Of a stretch of DNA of 27,092 nucleotides, positions 17,301 through 23,022 are shown piece by piece. Origin of the DNA: an uncultured Tissierellia bacterium (lineage in GTDB: Bacteria; Bacillota; Clostridia; Tissierellales; Peptoniphilaceae); NCBI GenBank assembly GCA_947278105.1, contig CAMYOR010000001.1, positions 1-27,092 of the forward strand. Reading direction: 5' to 3'. The stretch's first letter is position 1. Each line of letters opens with the position of its first letter. Position numbers and translations under genes: made by a program. The notes beneath the pieces are model-generated. The model had not been told where the DNA came from. It made no database searches and saw only the letters and a program-made list of their open reading frames with translations.

Positions 17301-19892
17301 AAAGTTAAATAAATTACTATTCGCTATTTCCGTAAGGGCGGGGAGGGTTACCGTCTCCAGCTTATAACAGGATTCAAACAAATTTCCCCCTTCCATTTTC
17401 GTTAGAGCGGGAAAATTCACCTCTGTTAATTTTGTCTCAGCAAATGTTGAGCCCCCATTTTCAATTTTATTAAGGACAGGCATGGTCAGGGTCTCTAATT
17501 GAATTAAGCCATCAAACGTGTTCCCCCCCGAAATCTCCGTCAAGGCAGGAAAGCTAAGCGCCTTCAAGGCGGGTTCTTCAGGATACGTAAACTTAAACGT
17601 AGAATCTCCAATGATCGTCTTTAACTTCGGAAAATCCGTCGTCTCTAAGGCGATGCAGCCTTTAAATGTTTCATTGCCGGTGATCGCCTCTAACTTTGGA
17701 AAATCCAGCCTTGTCAAGGCGGAACAGCTATTAAAAGTACTGTTGCCTTCAAGGGTCCTTAACGCCGGCAGGTTTGCTGTTTTCAAGGAGGTGCATGACT
17801 GAAAAGTGCGGTTCTCATTAATATTGTTTAACGAAGGAAAGGACACCAGGTCCAATTGGGAGCACTTGGTAAATGCGCCTTCATTTTGCTTGACTACTTG
17901 ATTATTTTGATTGGTAAAGGTTCCGTTATCATCCTGGGGTTTTTCTCCTACCACAATTTTTTCCACCCCGTTTGCCACAACGTTTTTTAAATTCATAGAA
18001 GAAGCAAAGGCCGCTGATTCGATGGTTTTTACCTCGGCCGGAATAACCAGGCTTTCAATGGACGAACCATAAAATGCCCCCTGGCCGACCGCATTTACCG
18101 GCTTTCCCGCATAATTTGTTTGCGGCAGATATAGGTTTTTATTGGTTTTAAGCTTTTCCAAGCCCGCAGCTGAAAAGCCCACTACATAATTCCCATCGTT
18201 ATTATCAACGGCTCCCGTTCCAGATTTTGAAAAAATAAAATCGCCGACGGTCCAGCCGCCGCCCACTTCTACTGCTGGTCCGTTCGCAACAACAGTCACG
18301 GGAGCTGCCACCGTTTTTGACATTCCCGATGCGTCTGTGACGGAGTAATAGACCGTGAGAGTGCCAATATGACTGGTATCTACTGTTTCCGGACTTACGG
18401 TTACTTTATCTTTTAGATCCTTTCCTCTTGCATCCCTTGCCAGCTCAACATAAGAGAGCAGCTTCGCCTTATCGACTGTTTCGTTTTGCGCAAGGCTGAT
18501 CGTGCCAATTTCAAGCGTAGGCTCTTTGCATTTTGTATAATTGATGGTTAATTCGTAATACTCATTCTCGCTAACTTCCGGGGTAAATACATACTCATCT
18601 TCCTCCGGCATATATCCAAAAATTTTTTCAGGAATATACGTTTGCTCAACGCCCGCCTCAAACACTTCCCCCGGGTTCGAGAGATCATTTCCTAAAATTT
18701 TGCTGGCGATCAGTTTTTGTCCGGTGGCTTTGTCAATAAAATTTACTTTTATCTGAACAGGATTAACGATATAGCCAAAATGATCCGGGGTCGTCACGGA
18801 TTTAACAATATTATTTTTTGTAATGATTTTGACATAGCGGTTATTGTCGAGGAAGACATTTTGTCCAAAGAAAGTCACCGTATCCGGAATATTGACTTCC
18901 ACTAAGTCGTTATTGCGAAAGGCTTCGTCATCAATTCTTTCAACCTTGCCTAGGTTTAGCGTTTGTAATTTGTTGTTTCGAAAGGAAGATATTCCAATCG
19001 TTTTCACGGTGTCCGGCAGTGTTAGATCTTTAAGGAGGTTATTACGAAAGGCTCCTTCTTCAATTTCCCCCAGAACCTGATTGGCAGGATCAAAATTTAT
19101 CTTATTGATTTCATTATCCGAAAACGCGTATTTTCCAATTTTTTGGACATTTTTTCCCATGTTGACTTCTTTGATTCCCTTGTTCTGAAAAACATGGGCG
19201 TCAATGGTTATTACATTATCTGGGATGGTTAAGACGCCGGTAAAACCAAGGGGCTTATTCCATTTTGTTAAAAGGCCGTTTGCATCGATCACAAATTCCG
19301 GCTCATTGCCTCCTCTCATCGGGGGACTCTTAGCTGGCGTTTTCGAAGATGCCTTGCCCGAGTCGAAAAGATGGTCAAGGTTGAGCTGATTAAGGTTTAG
19401 TTTATCAAGATTCAGTTTATCTAAGGGCAGACTATCTTTATTGATATTATTTAATTTCGATTTATCCAGTTTGAGCTTGTCTAAATCTGGCTTTTCGATA
19501 TTGAGCTTGTCCAGATTTGCTTTATCGAGATTCAGTTTATCCAGACCTGATTTATCAAGATTCAGTTTATCCAGATTAGATTTGTCGAGATTCAGTTGAT
19601 CCAGATTAAGCTTGTCAAGATTAAGCTGATCCAGATTCAAAAGGGACTTTCCTTTTTTATCTGATGGATCCCCTTTGCTTTTCTTGATATAGGATTTGCT
19701 GTCTTTGTTTTGTTCAACAAGCGCAGAAAGATCGTCGGAAAACTTTTTAAAAGCATCCATAAACGAATCTGCCTTTTCTTTCGTGGGCTTTCCCACCGTA
19801 AAGCCTGCTGCATAGGCCGGCCCGCTAAAAGAAAGCAGCAGCATAAGAGCTAATAGAAATGCAAAAATTCGACTCCACTTCTTCGGTTGCAT
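11304..19892 (-). CDS. Giant LPXTG-like cell-wall adhesin: pentad repeats, BspA-type LRRs, MucBP-like and SpaA domains
   Basis: A 2862-residue secreted, wall-anchored protein with no frame break. Order: signal peptide (1-29, ending AYA-A); Lys-rich linker; Leu-rich pentad repeats (86-175); BspA-type leucine-rich repeats, first field (about 198-350); MucBP-like domain (about 378-454); Ig/HYR-like domain (about 457-538); second LRR field of about 23-residue FPALTxIxGxxTFxxC units (about 545-1235); second MucBP-like domain (about 1270-1336); long beta-rich stalk with DUF11-like turns (DILP near 1535, DLLP near 1873, DILP near 2046); six SpaA/Cna_B-like domains (from about 2190 to 2805), five ending in an E-box such as YTLRETTAPAGY. 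Last come LPSSG (2824-2828), a membrane helix (about 2833-2850) and a basic tail. Likely an adhesin for host mucin, matrix or other bacteria. The target is unknown. Probably co-expressed with the sortase downstream. Confidence 0.93.
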   Translation of the reverse strand: MQPKKWSRIFAFLLALMLLLSFSGPAYAAGFTVGKPTKEKADSFMDAFKKFSDDLSALVEQNKDSKSYIKKSKGDPSDKKGKSLLNLDQLNLDKLNLDQLNLDKSNLDKLNLDKSGLDKLNLDKANLDKLNIEKPDLDKLKLDKSKLNNINKDSLPLDKLNLDKLNLNQLNLDHLFDSGKASSKTPAKSPPMRGGNEPEFVIDANGLLTKWNKPLGFTGVLTIPDNVITIDAHVFQNKGIKEVNMGKNVQKIGKYAFSDNEINKINFDPANQVLGEIEEGAFRNNLLKDLTLPDTVKTIGISSFRNNKLQTLNLGKVERIDDEAFRNNDLVEVNIPDTVTFFGQNVFLDNNRYVKIITKNNIVKSVTTPDHFGYIVNPVQIKVNFIDKATGQKLIASKILGNDLSNPGEVFEAGVEQTYIPEKIFGYMPEEDEYVFTPEVSENEYYELTINYTKCKEPTLEIGTISLAQNETVDKAKLLSYVELARDARGKDLKDKVTVSPETVDTSHIGTLTVYYSVTDASGMSKTVAAPVTVVANGPAVEVGGGWTVGDFIFSKSGTGAVDNNDGNYVVGFSAAGLEKLKTNKNLYLPQTNYAGKPVNAVGQGAFYGSSIESLVIPAEVKTIESAAFASSMNLKNVVANGVEKIVVGEKPQDDNGTFTNQNNQVVKQNEGAFTKCSQLDLVSFPSLNNINENRTFQSCTSLKTANLPALRTLEGNSTFNSCSALTRLDFPKLEAITGNETFKGCIALETTDFPKLKTIIGDSTFKFTYPEEPALKALSFPALTEISGGNTFDGLIQLETLTMPVLNKIENGGSTFAETKLTEVNFPALTKMEGGNLFESCYKLETVTLPALTEIANSNLFNFCGKLTTLNLPALERISGNNVFYSCKMLPKRLDFPKLKEITGKDILRNTGQYGSIGNFFEIYGDPSVAMECRENWVLNPKTDPSLGTEITDEDIRWKDKNAGIMEGLTNTGMMKLNNAGGHLVLPSTVKSFSEKTFFDWTLLKSIKGDGVEKIEANSVFESCKNLTSVSFPSLKKINGLDVFKNAKDLTTVSLPALQSVSSAGDPFGGNLFYGCSALTEVSFPALTTIIGNSTFGECQSLTKASLPALKSIVGNKTFYMDQKLSEVDLSSLESLLGDQTFYDCQALTKLSFPALQSLGDASHSGEQSFANCNHLKVLETPNLKTVYGENLFPGDAGGPVPLEKWVISDALMNETYKAEHPGDFSKMLDSLMYKNDGSWTYPPNKCIIYTVNRTNPNGFNGETDRYILNPSQITFHYINEEGEELYPSKTVEVGMENSYTPAFYPEIPGYKTPPIQSVDLSGNPPKIDVQVIYHKYTESDINTYNERTGKIGFRQYYQQPGVEKYKIGDPMTSRVSFKISGYAAELSGGKIKIYFDTDVVDPSNISWDKPDLVDSIDVDQEKGVLTVNLKNMQGGDDIDFPITWHFKKFVTPQDTPYPWVAKIFGNNGDLFTIADPLTFTGYYNNPVFQKKHPGGFYGYVETTEFDQDGGLKREEKLIYTFDLSQLERNIGEFEITDILPTYTNKEGQLLTAEFVPEENPLWVLSADKKTVTYIGDAKNSTDLEMPALVLRVPGAREFANIQNTAKLRLHPYGATQYEKDMNLAARAVHYYCRPLASGEIIKKKISMPHMSPIEGQAYFYDVNQERNLEFQWNIYFNFDGTKIEKNDRAEWKIKDFNLDNRMYYTGIEVPDFLRGAKISLYENNTKLYEQILDNSDRFTIPEPLQRRVSSIALSQKNGLENLTMTRFSVYTKLRDPDALRFDETPNSTGNEFPNELQVDVVQKSGNTQTYSDRDSLALRKFDQIVKVSKDTTFRNDAGPNNPLKPGESGSYLLRVQKVSDLIEEPLKDFELIDLLPKGLGIKEITLSDEFKQSVTHRCEIQENYMGTGQTAVIFRSDNLALSYPERILVKGAYGEFSNIAEIKVQIDETVAEGDLKNEAFLWISNQKVTLANPEADPRLGPKEWSKDSVTRPVVRAKQLIGRKYISKDKNYWSKEGIVTDSLDPFWYKLSVINNTDHERKNNVIIDILPFNGDTAMVEDQQGNRVPRGSEFSNTFDPARAVEVPPGYQIKYLNEQVPPFTGKLEDAEGTWNWQDQPSQATTAIKVSAENNTSLGSQESLDILIPMKAPDNQALSLSGKRAYNTFARKDDITTSFLEPNRVYNEMSTPTGTVSLTKKGWKSLTEKVNLQGAVFGLWDQAGNFIEQKETDVNGQLSFTISDLSKDYEIREIKAPDGYKKIDQVYPVKGADLLARPGYQIDLGEIIDPKSWTPLEPIKGNLKLHKVDKENAPLVAVCFHLQGLDKWNKYIDRKGWTDQNGDLTFEDLEHGQYRLTEIPYNSLTPMSEKTVSIHQGENSLPENGGTITNDKGRLHLVKLGILDDKSGKPVINLGPSDGITGSELQGAKFELYQGTVKVADLTADAQGEIIYDNLDLDTVYTLRETTAPAGYDTYQGDINFKIDKTGRLLTAGGENFPTNNLYVPDLRTKLKSIVIVTKKDENGNLLAGAKFGLYKKNNNNEFELIDQETADVNGKAQFVDLSGGIYQLKEETAPLGYFLSNEVKTFTVDDYQTKTFEYEYTDKILKQRIRKISYLGKNLTEEQANNIIASEPSAVKEKNGDFYDVYLPLAGVTFKLKDSASSQILGTYTTGQDGILPIDPMTLDTSKNYELIETQAPNGYEPKISPILLNLKDQSLLTGFDGTFNITIENRPIKGRITVSKFKNKDKEPLAGVTFALMDENEEIIKTAISDNSGDAHFDDLPLGTYKIKETKVPSGYVLNSEVKTVVLDNEDRVKFVSFYNDSVELPSSGLHKNQIVFLFMTALLTGGAYLLSSKRTNKFFDLS
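19368..19637 (-). repeat. 15-bp tandem repeats encoding 18 Leu-rich pentads
   Basis: Eighteen degenerate 15-bp units encode pentads of the form NLDKL/NLDQL/NLDKS (residues 86-175 of the adhesin) without interruption. The spacing resembles pentapeptide-repeat proteins (A-D/N-L-x-x), but the usually small residue is mostly Leu here. Lys and Asp/Gln alternate at the variable positions. Near-identical DNA units (for example TTCAGTTTATCCAGA) recur several times, so copy number could change by slippage in steps that keep the frame. Confidence 0.9.
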
Positions 19893-20023
19893 CCTTACTT
19901 CATCTCCATTTCAAATTCAAACTCTTGTTTAAGCCTATATAAGAATGTTTTTATGGTCTGCAATAATAGGTTGCTCATTTCTTAATTTTGCTTTTTTCAG
20001 TTGTTTCTTATTGATTCTTTGAT

Positions 20024-20049
20024 TATCTGGAAGGCTATTTCACCAGATA
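20024..20049 (-). promoter_or_regulatory. Inverted repeat at adhesin transcription start, possible operator
   Basis: TATCTGG (20024-20030) and CCAGATA (20043-20049) form a perfect 7-bp inverted repeat with a 12-nt spacer, just downstream of the predicted +1 (about 20054). Placement fits a repressor operator or a 5'-end stabilising hairpin. The rest of the 307-bp gap holds the leader (about 160 nt) with no further structure that I can see. Confidence 0.4.
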
Positions 20050-20060
20050 CATTATTTACC

Positions 20061-20089
20061 ATTATACTCCGCATTTAGACAAATGTTAA
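20061..20089 (-). promoter_or_regulatory. Sigma-A promoter for the adhesin-sortase unit
   Basis: Minus strand has TTAACA (20089-20084), a 17-nt spacer and a perfect TATAAT (20066-20061). Only one base departs from consensus. It lies between the terminator of the upstream EF-G-like gene and the adhesin ATG at 19892, so it should drive the adhesin and possibly the sortase. Confidence 0.85.
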
Positions 20090-20105
20090 AATTATATGGT
20101 CAAGA

Positions 20106-20149
20106 ATAAAAAAAGCCGGCATCTCCGCTTACTTTTGAAATGCCAGCTT
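20106..20149 (-). terminator. Rho-independent terminator of the EF-G-like gene
   Basis: On the minus strand AAGCTGGCAT (20149-20140) pairs with ATGCCGGCTT (20122-20113) over 10 bp with one G-U wobble and a 17-nt loop, followed by a run of seven Ts overlapping the stem end (20114-20108). It starts about 50 nt after the stop at 20200. Confidence 0.85.
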
Positions 20150-20199
20150 AATTGGATTTAAATTGTCAAGATTGTTCTTTTTTCGCTAATAAATAAAAA

Positions 20200-22263
20200 T
20201 TATTCTTCAGCTTCTTTCTTGGATTCTTCAATGATCTTTTCTGCAATTTCATTGGGGGCCTGTTCATAGGCCTTAAATTCCATTGTGAAGGAGCCCCGGC
20301 CCTGGGTCATCGACCGTAGGTCAATGGCGTATTCGGTGATTTCGGCATAGGGGGCCTCGGCGTTGACGACCTGGTTTCCGCTCGCATCCTGTTCCATTCC
20401 CAGGATTCGGCCCCGGCGCTTATTCATATCTCCCATGACATCGCCGAGATAGGCATCGGGAATGGTGATCTTGAGGGCCATGACCGGCTCAAGAAGGACG
20501 GGCTTTGCCTTGGGCAGACCATTTTTGAAGGCCAGCTTTGCCGCCAGCTTAAAGGCCATTTCATTGGAGTCGACCGGGTGGTAGGACCCATCGTAGAGGA
20601 CGGCGCGAAGGCCGGTGACGGGATAGCCTGCCAGGGGGCCGGATTCCAGAGACTCTTCAAGACCTTTTTGTACGGCGGGGAAGTAGTTCTTGGGGACGGA
20701 GCCGCCGAAGACTTCTTCTGCAAACTCAAAGCCTTCTTCAATGGGCTCAAAGCGGACCCAGACATCGCCAAACTGTCCCGCGCCGCCGGTCTGTTTTTTA
20801 TGGCGGCCCTGGACCTCGGAGGTGCCTCGGATGGTCTCACGGTAAGGGATAATCAGGGGGACCCGGTGGACATGGACATCGTAATCGGAGGCCAGGCGGC
20901 TGATCATGGATTCCAGCTGGACGTTCCCCAGGCCCGAGATCAGGAGCTGCTTGGTTTCCTGATTGTTTTCAATGGCGAAGGTCGGATCTTCCTGAGCAAG
21001 CTTTGCCAGGGACTGACTCATTTTGTCTTCGTCTCCCTTGGAATCGGCGACAATGGCGAAGGTAAGGGTTGGCTCGGGAAGCTTCATTGGCTTATAGACC
21101 ACCGGCTTTGCGGGATCAGAGAGGGTATCTCCGGTCTCGGTCTTTTCGAGCTTGGAAAGGGCTCCGATATCGCCGGCTACGATTTCGCTTGTTTCAATCT
21201 GTTCCTTGCCGCGGAGGAAAAACATTCCGGCGGGTCTTTCCTTGATTTTTTTGGTCGCATTATAGACCTCGCCTTTGGCAAGGGTGCCGGAGAGGACTTT
21301 GAGATAGGAAATCTTGCCCACATAGGGGTCAATGGAGGTCTTAAAGACGGCCGCGCTCACAGGAGAAGCGGGATCCATGGGCTGGGCTTCGCCTTCCAGA
21401 ACGCGGAAACCGGAGTTGGCATCGGCATTATCCGGTGCGGGCAGGTATTGGGTGATGGCGTCTAAAAGAAGGTCGGCGCCGGCGCCGGTGGAGGCGCAGC
21501 CGGCGATCAGGGGAACCGCCAGGCCCGTTGTAATGGCCTTGGTCATGCCCTTGCGGACTTCTTCTTCGGTGAATTCTTCCCCCTCAAAATATTTTTCCAT
21601 CAGGGTGTCATCGGACATGGCGATGACTTCAACCAATTCCTCATAAGCGGCTTGGATTTCTTCCTGGCGGCCATCGGGAATCGAAATTTCTTCGGCTTTG
21701 TTTCCATTGTATTTGTAGGCCTTCCGGTCCATGATGTCGATCAGGCCCTCAAAGCTTTCTCCGGATCCGATGGTCAGGGTTAAGGGAAGAACCTTCTTGC
21801 CAAATTGCTGGTGGAGTTCGGAAATTCTTTCGTTAAAGTTGACGTGCGGCTTATCCATCTTGTTCAGGAAGATAATGCGGGGAAGGCTGATCTTTTCGGT
21901 ATAATTCCAATAAATTTCACTTCCGACCTCGATGCCGGCGGAAGCGTCAATGACCATCAAAGCGCTTTCTGCGGTTTTAAGGGCGGTTAAAACCTGGCTG
22001 GCAAAGTCGAAGTAACCGGGGGCGTCCAAAAGATTCACTTTTTTGTTTTTCCATTCCACCGGCAAAAGGCTCAGGCTGATGGAAATGGCCCGGTCGATTT
22101 CTTCTTTTGTAAAGTCGGAAACGGTCGATCCGTTTTCGATCTTTCCGGGACGTTGAATGGCTCCGGTCAAGTAAAGGAGCGCTTCCGTCAGACTGGTTTT
22201 TCCGGAACCGCTGTGGCCCACCAGGGCGACGTTTCGGATATCACTGGTTTTATATTTTTTCAT
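20200..22263 (-). CDS. EF-G-like translational GTPase (EF-G2 type)
   Basis: A 687-residue protein with all EF-G domains: G domain (about 1-270), domain II, and domains III-V, including the TGGAGQFGDVWV segment typical of domain IV. GTP-binding motifs are GHSGSGKT (16-23), DAPGYFDF (80-87) and NKMD (134-137). Canonical EF-G has GHxDAGKT and DTPGHVDF; here the switch II His that activates water is Tyr84. This marks the second, EF-G2-like subfamily, whose members are usually present beside a normal fusA and do not replace it in translocation. The exact role is unsettled; ribosome-associated stress or recycling functions have been suggested. Start ATG 22263 follows GGAGG. The gene has its own promoter (22358-22386) and terminator, and no tuf or rps genes adjoin it, against it being the main EF-G. 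Confidence 0.92.
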   Translation of the reverse strand: MKKYKTSDIRNVALVGHSGSGKTSLTEALLYLTGAIQRPGKIENGSTVSDFTKEEIDRAISISLSLLPVEWKNKKVNLLDAPGYFDFASQVLTALKTAESALMVIDASAGIEVGSEIYWNYTEKISLPRIIFLNKMDKPHVNFNERISELHQQFGKKVLPLTLTIGSGESFEGLIDIMDRKAYKYNGNKAEEISIPDGRQEEIQAAYEELVEVIAMSDDTLMEKYFEGEEFTEEEVRKGMTKAITTGLAVPLIAGCASTGAGADLLLDAITQYLPAPDNADANSGFRVLEGEAQPMDPASPVSAAVFKTSIDPYVGKISYLKVLSGTLAKGEVYNATKKIKERPAGMFFLRGKEQIETSEIVAGDIGALSKLEKTETGDTLSDPAKPVVYKPMKLPEPTLTFAIVADSKGDEDKMSQSLAKLAQEDPTFAIENNQETKQLLISGLGNVQLESMISRLASDYDVHVHRVPLIIPYRETIRGTSEVQGRHKKQTGGAGQFGDVWVRFEPIEEGFEFAEEVFGGSVPKNYFPAVQKGLEESLESGPLAGYPVTGLRAVLYDGSYHPVDSNEMAFKLAAKLAFKNGLPKAKPVLLEPVMALKITIPDAYLGDVMGDMNKRRGRILGMEQDASGNQVVNAEAPYAEITEYAIDLRSMTQGRGSFTMEFKAYEQAPNEIAEKIIEESKKEAEE

Positions 22264-22357
22264 GGTTCCTCCTGATAAGATGTATTTCTTAAAGCCCTAA
22301 AACGCCGCGGATGGGACTTCCGCACCGTCTCTGCTAAAAAGATTCAATGATTTTTTT

Positions 22358-22386
22358 ATTATATCAATCCGTGCTTTGCCCTTCAA
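22358..22386 (-). promoter_or_regulatory. Sigma-A promoter for the EF-G-like gene
   Basis: TTGAAG (22386-22381), a 17-nt spacer and a perfect TATAAT (22363-22358) on the minus strand. The predicted leader is about 90 nt to the ATG at 22263. The stretch 22387-22480 holds no other recognised feature. Confidence 0.85.
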
Positions 22387-22480
22387 GGATTCTGCTTATA
22401 GGGGGCGAAATTTCCTTTTGGCCGGATTGTCATAAAAATGATGAATGAAAATATCGAGGAATGGCAATGAAAAAAGGTCT

Positions 22481-22509
22481 TTGAAAAGAATCATTTTATT
22501 GTATAGAAT
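22481..22509 (+). promoter_or_regulatory. Promoter ahead of the first tRNA-Arg copy
   Basis: TTGAAA (22481-22486), a 17-nt spacer and TAGAAT (22504-22509). It is one base off consensus in -10 and two in -35. It ends about 40 nt before the 5' end of the first (broken) tRNA. Confidence 0.75.
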
Positions 22510-22548
22510 AAGAACCATTCCCGGTTGAATGACCGGAAAGATTCATCG

Positions 22549-22588
22549 GCAGCATTAGCTCAGTCGGATAGAGCGTCTCCCTCCTAAG
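22549..22588 (+). pseudogene. Broken tRNA-Arg(CCU), 5' half only
   Basis: Acceptor strand GCAGCAT, TA, D-arm GCTC/GAGC and anticodon loop CTCCTAA (anticodon CCU, 22583-22585) are in perfect tRNA layout. From about 22589 the sequence leaves the tRNA pattern: only two or three anticodon-stem pairs can form, there is no T-arm, and no acceptor match (ATGCTGC) follows. It cannot make a functional tRNA as it stands. The break falls at the anticodon stem-loop. Confidence 0.85.
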
Positions 22589-22629
22589 GTTGCGTTACAA
22601 CGGTCACCTCAAAAAAACTAAATAAGGGA

Positions 22630-22658
22630 TTGCAGTTCGATTTTGATCGGGCTATAAT
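22630..22658 (+). promoter_or_regulatory. Promoter ahead of the second tRNA-Arg copy
   Basis: TTGCAG (22630-22635), a 17-nt spacer and a perfect TATAAT (22653-22658). The predicted start lies a few bases before the second tRNA-like sequence at 22673. A separate promoter for each copy suggests the copies came from different tRNA loci rather than one operon. Confidence 0.8.
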
Positions 22659-22672
22659 CACATATCAGACAC

Positions 22673-22740
22673 GTCCATATAGCTCAGCTGGATAGAGCAC
22701 ACGCCTCCTAAGCGGCAGGTCGTTCGAATCCAAAAGCCGC
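22673..22740 (+). pseudogene. Degenerate tRNA-Arg(CCU), 3' half not foldable
   Basis: The 5' half (GTCCATA, TA, GCTC/GAGC, anticodon loop CTCCTAA at 22705-22711) is normal. After that the anticodon stem has only three of five pairs. A TTCGAAT T-loop is present but its stem does not pair, and no TATGGAC closes the acceptor. Instead GCGGC (22712-22716) can pair with GCCGC (22736-22740). A core of 13 nt (CGCCTCCTAAGCG) is identical to the intact copy downstream. Confidence 0.8.
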
Positions 22741-22754
22741 ATAAAATTGAATAT

Positions 22755-22831
22755 GTCCCAGTACCTCAGTTGGATAGAGGGTTCGCCTCCTAAGCGAAAC
22801 GCCGCGCGTTCGAGTCGCGCCTGGGACGCCA
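22755..22831 (+). tRNA. tRNA-Arg (anticodon CCU)
   Basis: Complete 77-nt cloverleaf: acceptor GTCCCAG/CTGGGAC, D-stem CCTC/GAGG, anticodon stem TTCGC/GCGAA around loop CTCCTAA (CCU at 34-36), five-base variable loop, T-stem GCGCG/CGCGC with loop TTCGAGT, discriminator G and an encoded CCA. Every stem pairs. It reads Arg codon AGG. It is the only functional copy of the three here, and the mobile element begins right after it. Confidence 0.97.
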
Positions 22832-22839
22832 GACAATCC

Positions 22840-22877
22840 GCTGCAAGCCTTTGTTTTCAAGGGTTTGCAGCTTTTTT
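22840..22877 (+). terminator. Rho-independent terminator after tRNA-Arg
   Basis: A 14-bp stem (22840-22853 with 22858-22871), with two G-T wobbles, closes on a TTTT loop and is followed by six Ts (22872-22877). It begins 9 nt after the tRNA CCA end. Confidence 0.93.
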
Positions 22878-22955
22878 GTTGGTCTCATGGGCTCAATGCA
22901 TCTTGTCCTGCCGCCCGGAGGCGGCCTATGAATAAACTTTTGCTGCGATGTATAT

Positions 22956-23022
22956 TTTGCTAATTGGAGATGAACGAAAATCGAAGGCTTGCTAAGAATT
23001 TTGGCTCATTTGCTAATTGGAG
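22956..23022. repeat. Pair of 14-bp direct repeats at the integrase 3' end
   Basis: TTTGCTAATTGGAG occurs at 22956-22969 and again at 23009-23022, overlapping the integrase stop codon; a partial match (TTGCTAAGAA) lies between them at 22989. The position between the tRNA and the integrase gene suits integrase arm-binding sites. The rest of the 22878-23012 gap holds a small GCCGCC/GGCGGC hairpin (22910-22925) and nothing else recognised. Confidence 0.55.

Noticed and set aside
19368..19637. Possible CRISPR-like or other non-coding repeat array
   Set aside because: Units are 15 bp without spacers and stay in frame with a protein that has a signal peptide and anchor; they encode pentads.
20578..21465. 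295-residue open frame opposite the EF-G-like gene
   Set aside because: It is a mirror of a well-conserved gene on the other strand, with Gly/Asp-rich, domain-free composition and no promoter or ribosome site.
22910..22925. GCCGCC/GGCGGC hairpin as integrase terminator
   Set aside because: Only 6 bp and no T-tract on either strand; noted inside the direct-repeat entry rather than as a terminator.
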